In this document: positions 5,759 to 7,216 of the stretch, piece after piece
How positions within the stretch are numbered: position 1 is the first letter of the stretch
Layout of the letters: every line of letters begins with the position of its first letter
NCBI GenBank assembly: GCA_030624355.1
Contig: JAUXKG010000122.1
Location: forward strand, 1-7,216
DNA: 7,216 bases
Source: Acidobacteriota bacterium
Lineage (GTDB): Bacteria; Acidobacteriota; UBA6911; RPQK01; JADFOI01
Reading direction: 5' to 3'
Position numbers and translations under genes: made by a program
The notes under the pieces: generated by a model
Told to the model about the DNA's origin: nothing
What the model saw: the letters and a program-made list of their open reading frames with translations, nothing else
The model's database searches: none

Positions 5759-7030
5759 ATGACTTTGCGGCTTCACGAGATAGTTATTCCAGTCTCTGAC
5801 ATTGATCAGGCAGCAGCCTTCTATGGTCAACTGTTAGGCATCCCGGGTCGAAAACTCTCTCCCGACAGGCACCTGTTCGACTGCGAAGGACTGATTTTAA
5901 CCTGTTTCAAACCGGACACTAATCCCGCTTTGCCTGAAGAACCGGCCGACTCCCCGGCTTCTGCCACTGCCCATTCAGTCTGCTTCGTGGTTCAGGATCT
6001 GGAAGCGATGTTTGAACAGGCCAAGGCTGCCGGCTGTAGGTCTCTTGACGACCAGATTAATGTCCAACCCTGGGGATACCGCTCGTTCCAGGGGCAGGAT
6101 CCGTTTGGAAACTCCTTCGGTTTTGTCGATGAACCGACCAACCAGAAACAGGCGGCCGAACGACCCTCAGCGGGACCGGAAGATCGCCTGGCAGTTGGCT
6201 TCCCAATCTCCCTGCTGTCTGCTGCAACTCAAAAGAAGATAGGGGCGCTGGTTTACAAAATATTTGAGAACGAAGTGTGGCTGAACCTGTCAGCAATATC
6301 TACCGAGAATTTTCAGGAAGGAGAGACCGTTCAGTTTCAGACTCTCGAGGGTGGGAAGACCTATTCGGGAGAAACTCAGATCATACAGATTTCTCCCGAT
6401 GGTCAAAACATGGCCATAGCCGTACCAGAGAGCCTGAACGAGCTTCAAAGAAGAGCCTCCTTGCGGCTTCAGATGGGAATCCCTATTTCCTATGCACTGA
6501 TGGGTGGAGAGAAAGAAGCTGAACCGACCCAGGGCAATACACGTGACGTGAGCATCGGTGGACTCCGGTTTAACTCCAGCGTGCCGCTGGAAGTTGGAAA
6601 CGAACTCCAGATCACCCTCGATTTGACTCCATCCTTGCAGGTGAGTGCAGGTATTAAGGTGATCTCAGCAGAGCAGATCGAGAGCAATGGAGAAGTTCTT
6701 ACCTCTGTCGGAAGCCAGTTTGTTAAACTGGAACTGGATGATCAGATCAAGGTTCTGCAGTTTCTAATTGACGCCGAGGCGGAGGAGGCCGAAAAAGAAG
6801 CAACGACAACAGAGGAGCAGCAGGACACCCAGCCTGCAGACCAACCACTAGCGACTCCAGCATCCGCTCCTGAAGAGTCTGCTGCTAAAGAGCACAATCT
6901 CGAAACATCCATTCTTCGCAAAAAGAAACGTGCTCAAGCCAAAGTGCAGCTGAAGAGCCTGCAGGACAAATTGGGTGCTATCGGCGCCCCGGCCGGCAAA
7001 AAAGCCCCTGACCCGAAGCAACAAAGTTAG
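5759..7030 (+). CDS. VOC (glyoxalase-fold) - PilZ fusion protein
   Basis: A 423-residue multidomain protein with no signal peptide. Residues 3-125 form a VOC/glyoxalase-bleomycin-resistance fold: 'LHEIVIPVSDIDQAAAFYGQ', then 'AHSVCFVVQDLEAMF', then 'WGYRSF..DPFGNSFGFVDE'. His6 and His72 fit the two histidine metal positions, but the usual Glu in the closing 'DP.GN..E' motif is Gly121 and no acid is seen at the mid-domain Glu position (about 45-49), so glyoxalase chemistry is doubtful. After a linker (126-142) come a YcgR-like beta domain (about 143-225) and PilZ (about 228-340), with R232 and R236 in 'QRRASLR' and an intact 'DVSIGG' at 263-268, so c-di-GMP binding is plausible. The tail is acidic at 338-356, loose at 357-380 and Lys/Arg-rich at 385-418. 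ATG 5759 begins exactly at the VOC fold; the frame also runs back to a TTG at 5684, which is not favoured. Divergent from a shorter PilZ paralogue. Confidence 0.85.
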   Translation: MTLRLHEIVIPVSDIDQAAAFYGQLLGIPGRKLSPDRHLFDCEGLILTCFKPDTNPALPEEPADSPASATAHSVCFVVQDLEAMFEQAKAAGCRSLDDQINVQPWGYRSFQGQDPFGNSFGFVDEPTNQKQAAERPSAGPEDRLAVGFPISLLSAATQKKIGALVYKIFENEVWLNLSAISTENFQEGETVQFQTLEGGKTYSGETQIIQISPDGQNMAIAVPESLNELQRRASLRLQMGIPISYALMGGEKEAEPTQGNTRDVSIGGLRFNSSVPLEVGNELQITLDLTPSLQVSAGIKVISAEQIESNGEVLTSVGSQFVKLELDDQIKVLQFLIDAEAEEAEKEATTTEEQQDTQPADQPLATPASAPEESAAKEHNLETSILRKKKRAQAKVQLKSLQDKLGAIGAPAGKKAPDPKQQS

Positions 7031-7109
7031 TACGCCCCTGTTGCTGGAGTTATTCACTGACTACTGGCACGAAACTCATCCACCTCCCGAGCCGGAAGCA
7101 AACAATACC

Positions 7110-7195
7110 AGCCCGGATGATGCATAGGTTTTCTTCACTGCGCTCAGATGAAGGCTAGCGTCACTGCAATTGATAACTGATGCATCATCCGGGCT
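7110..7195. repeat. Perfect 16-base inverted repeat, MITE-like 86-base element
   Basis: AGCCCGGATGATGCAT at 7110-7125 is repeated as its exact reverse complement at 7180-7195, enclosing 54 bases. The pairing does not extend past either end. The interior has a direct repeat TCACTGC (once near 7136, once near 7161) and no coding capacity. It could be a miniature inverted-repeat transposable element, the paired ends of a deleted insertion sequence, or a long-stemmed palindromic intergenic repeat. No clear target-site duplication is seen at the flanks. It starts 79 bases after the stop of the VOC-PilZ gene, so it could also act as a transcript 3' end, though no T-run follows. Confidence 0.75.
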
Positions 7196-7201
7196 AGACG
7201 C

Positions 7202-7207
7202 TTGACA
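7202..7207 (+). promoter_or_regulatory. TTGACA hexamer, possible -35 of a gene beyond the window
   Basis: A perfect -35 consensus hexamer lies just after the inverted repeat, but the window ends before any -10 element could be seen. It is recorded only as a possible promoter edge. Confidence 0.2.
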
Positions 7208-7216
7208 CCGTTTGAA

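Noticed and set aside
1..7216. CRISPR arrays, tRNA or rRNA genes, complete insertion sequences
   Set aside because: I saw no regularly spaced direct repeats, no cloverleaf-like segment, no ribosomal RNA motif and no transposase coding sequence on either strand.

Overview
This is a bacterial accessory-type window of moderate GC. It has compact genes, Shine-Dalgarno-led starts, a probable Sec-exported protein and two PilZ-family proteins. The organism cannot be named from this sequence. A free-living, probably Gram-negative, environmental bacterium is the best guess, and that is inference.

Left block (1-2556, + strand): the 3' end of a peptide/opine-type ABC transporter substrate-binding protein. 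It is followed 30 bases later by a cyclic-amide amidohydrolase of the dihydroorotase/allantoinase/hydantoinase group, and 60 bases after that by an alpha/beta hydrolase with a complete Ser-Asp-His triad. Order and spacing suggest one catabolic transcription unit: bind and import a small nitrogenous solute, open its cyclic amide ring, then hydrolyse a product. The substrate is not determined.

Middle (2613-4705): a small hypothetical protein with a signal peptide and a helical, charged body (+) meets a zinc-dependent medium-chain alcohol dehydrogenase (-) tail to tail. Just behind the dehydrogenase start lies the C-terminal piece of an acetyl/propionyl-CoA synthetase on the + strand. It keeps the PKTRSGKIMRR signature but has lost all of its N-terminal catalytic domain, so it is a gene remnant marking a rearrangement junction.

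Right block (4753-7030): two divergently transcribed PilZ-domain proteins separated by 349 bases. The left one (-) has a conventional YcgR-like layout of N-terminal beta domain plus PilZ. The right one (+) has the same two-part core but carries an extra N-terminal VOC/glyoxalase-fold domain and an acidic-then-basic C-terminal tail. The cores resemble one another, so they look like divergent paralogues, and the VOC-PilZ fusion is the most unusual object in the window. The gap between them holds two strong, mutually exclusive hairpins, an extended -10 promoter candidate and a short GC hairpin covering the likely ribosome binding site of the fusion gene.

Right edge (7031-7216): no gene. It contains a perfect 16-base inverted repeat enclosing 54 bases (86 bases in all), resembling a MITE or small palindromic repeat, and then a consensus-like TTGACA hexamer near the window end.
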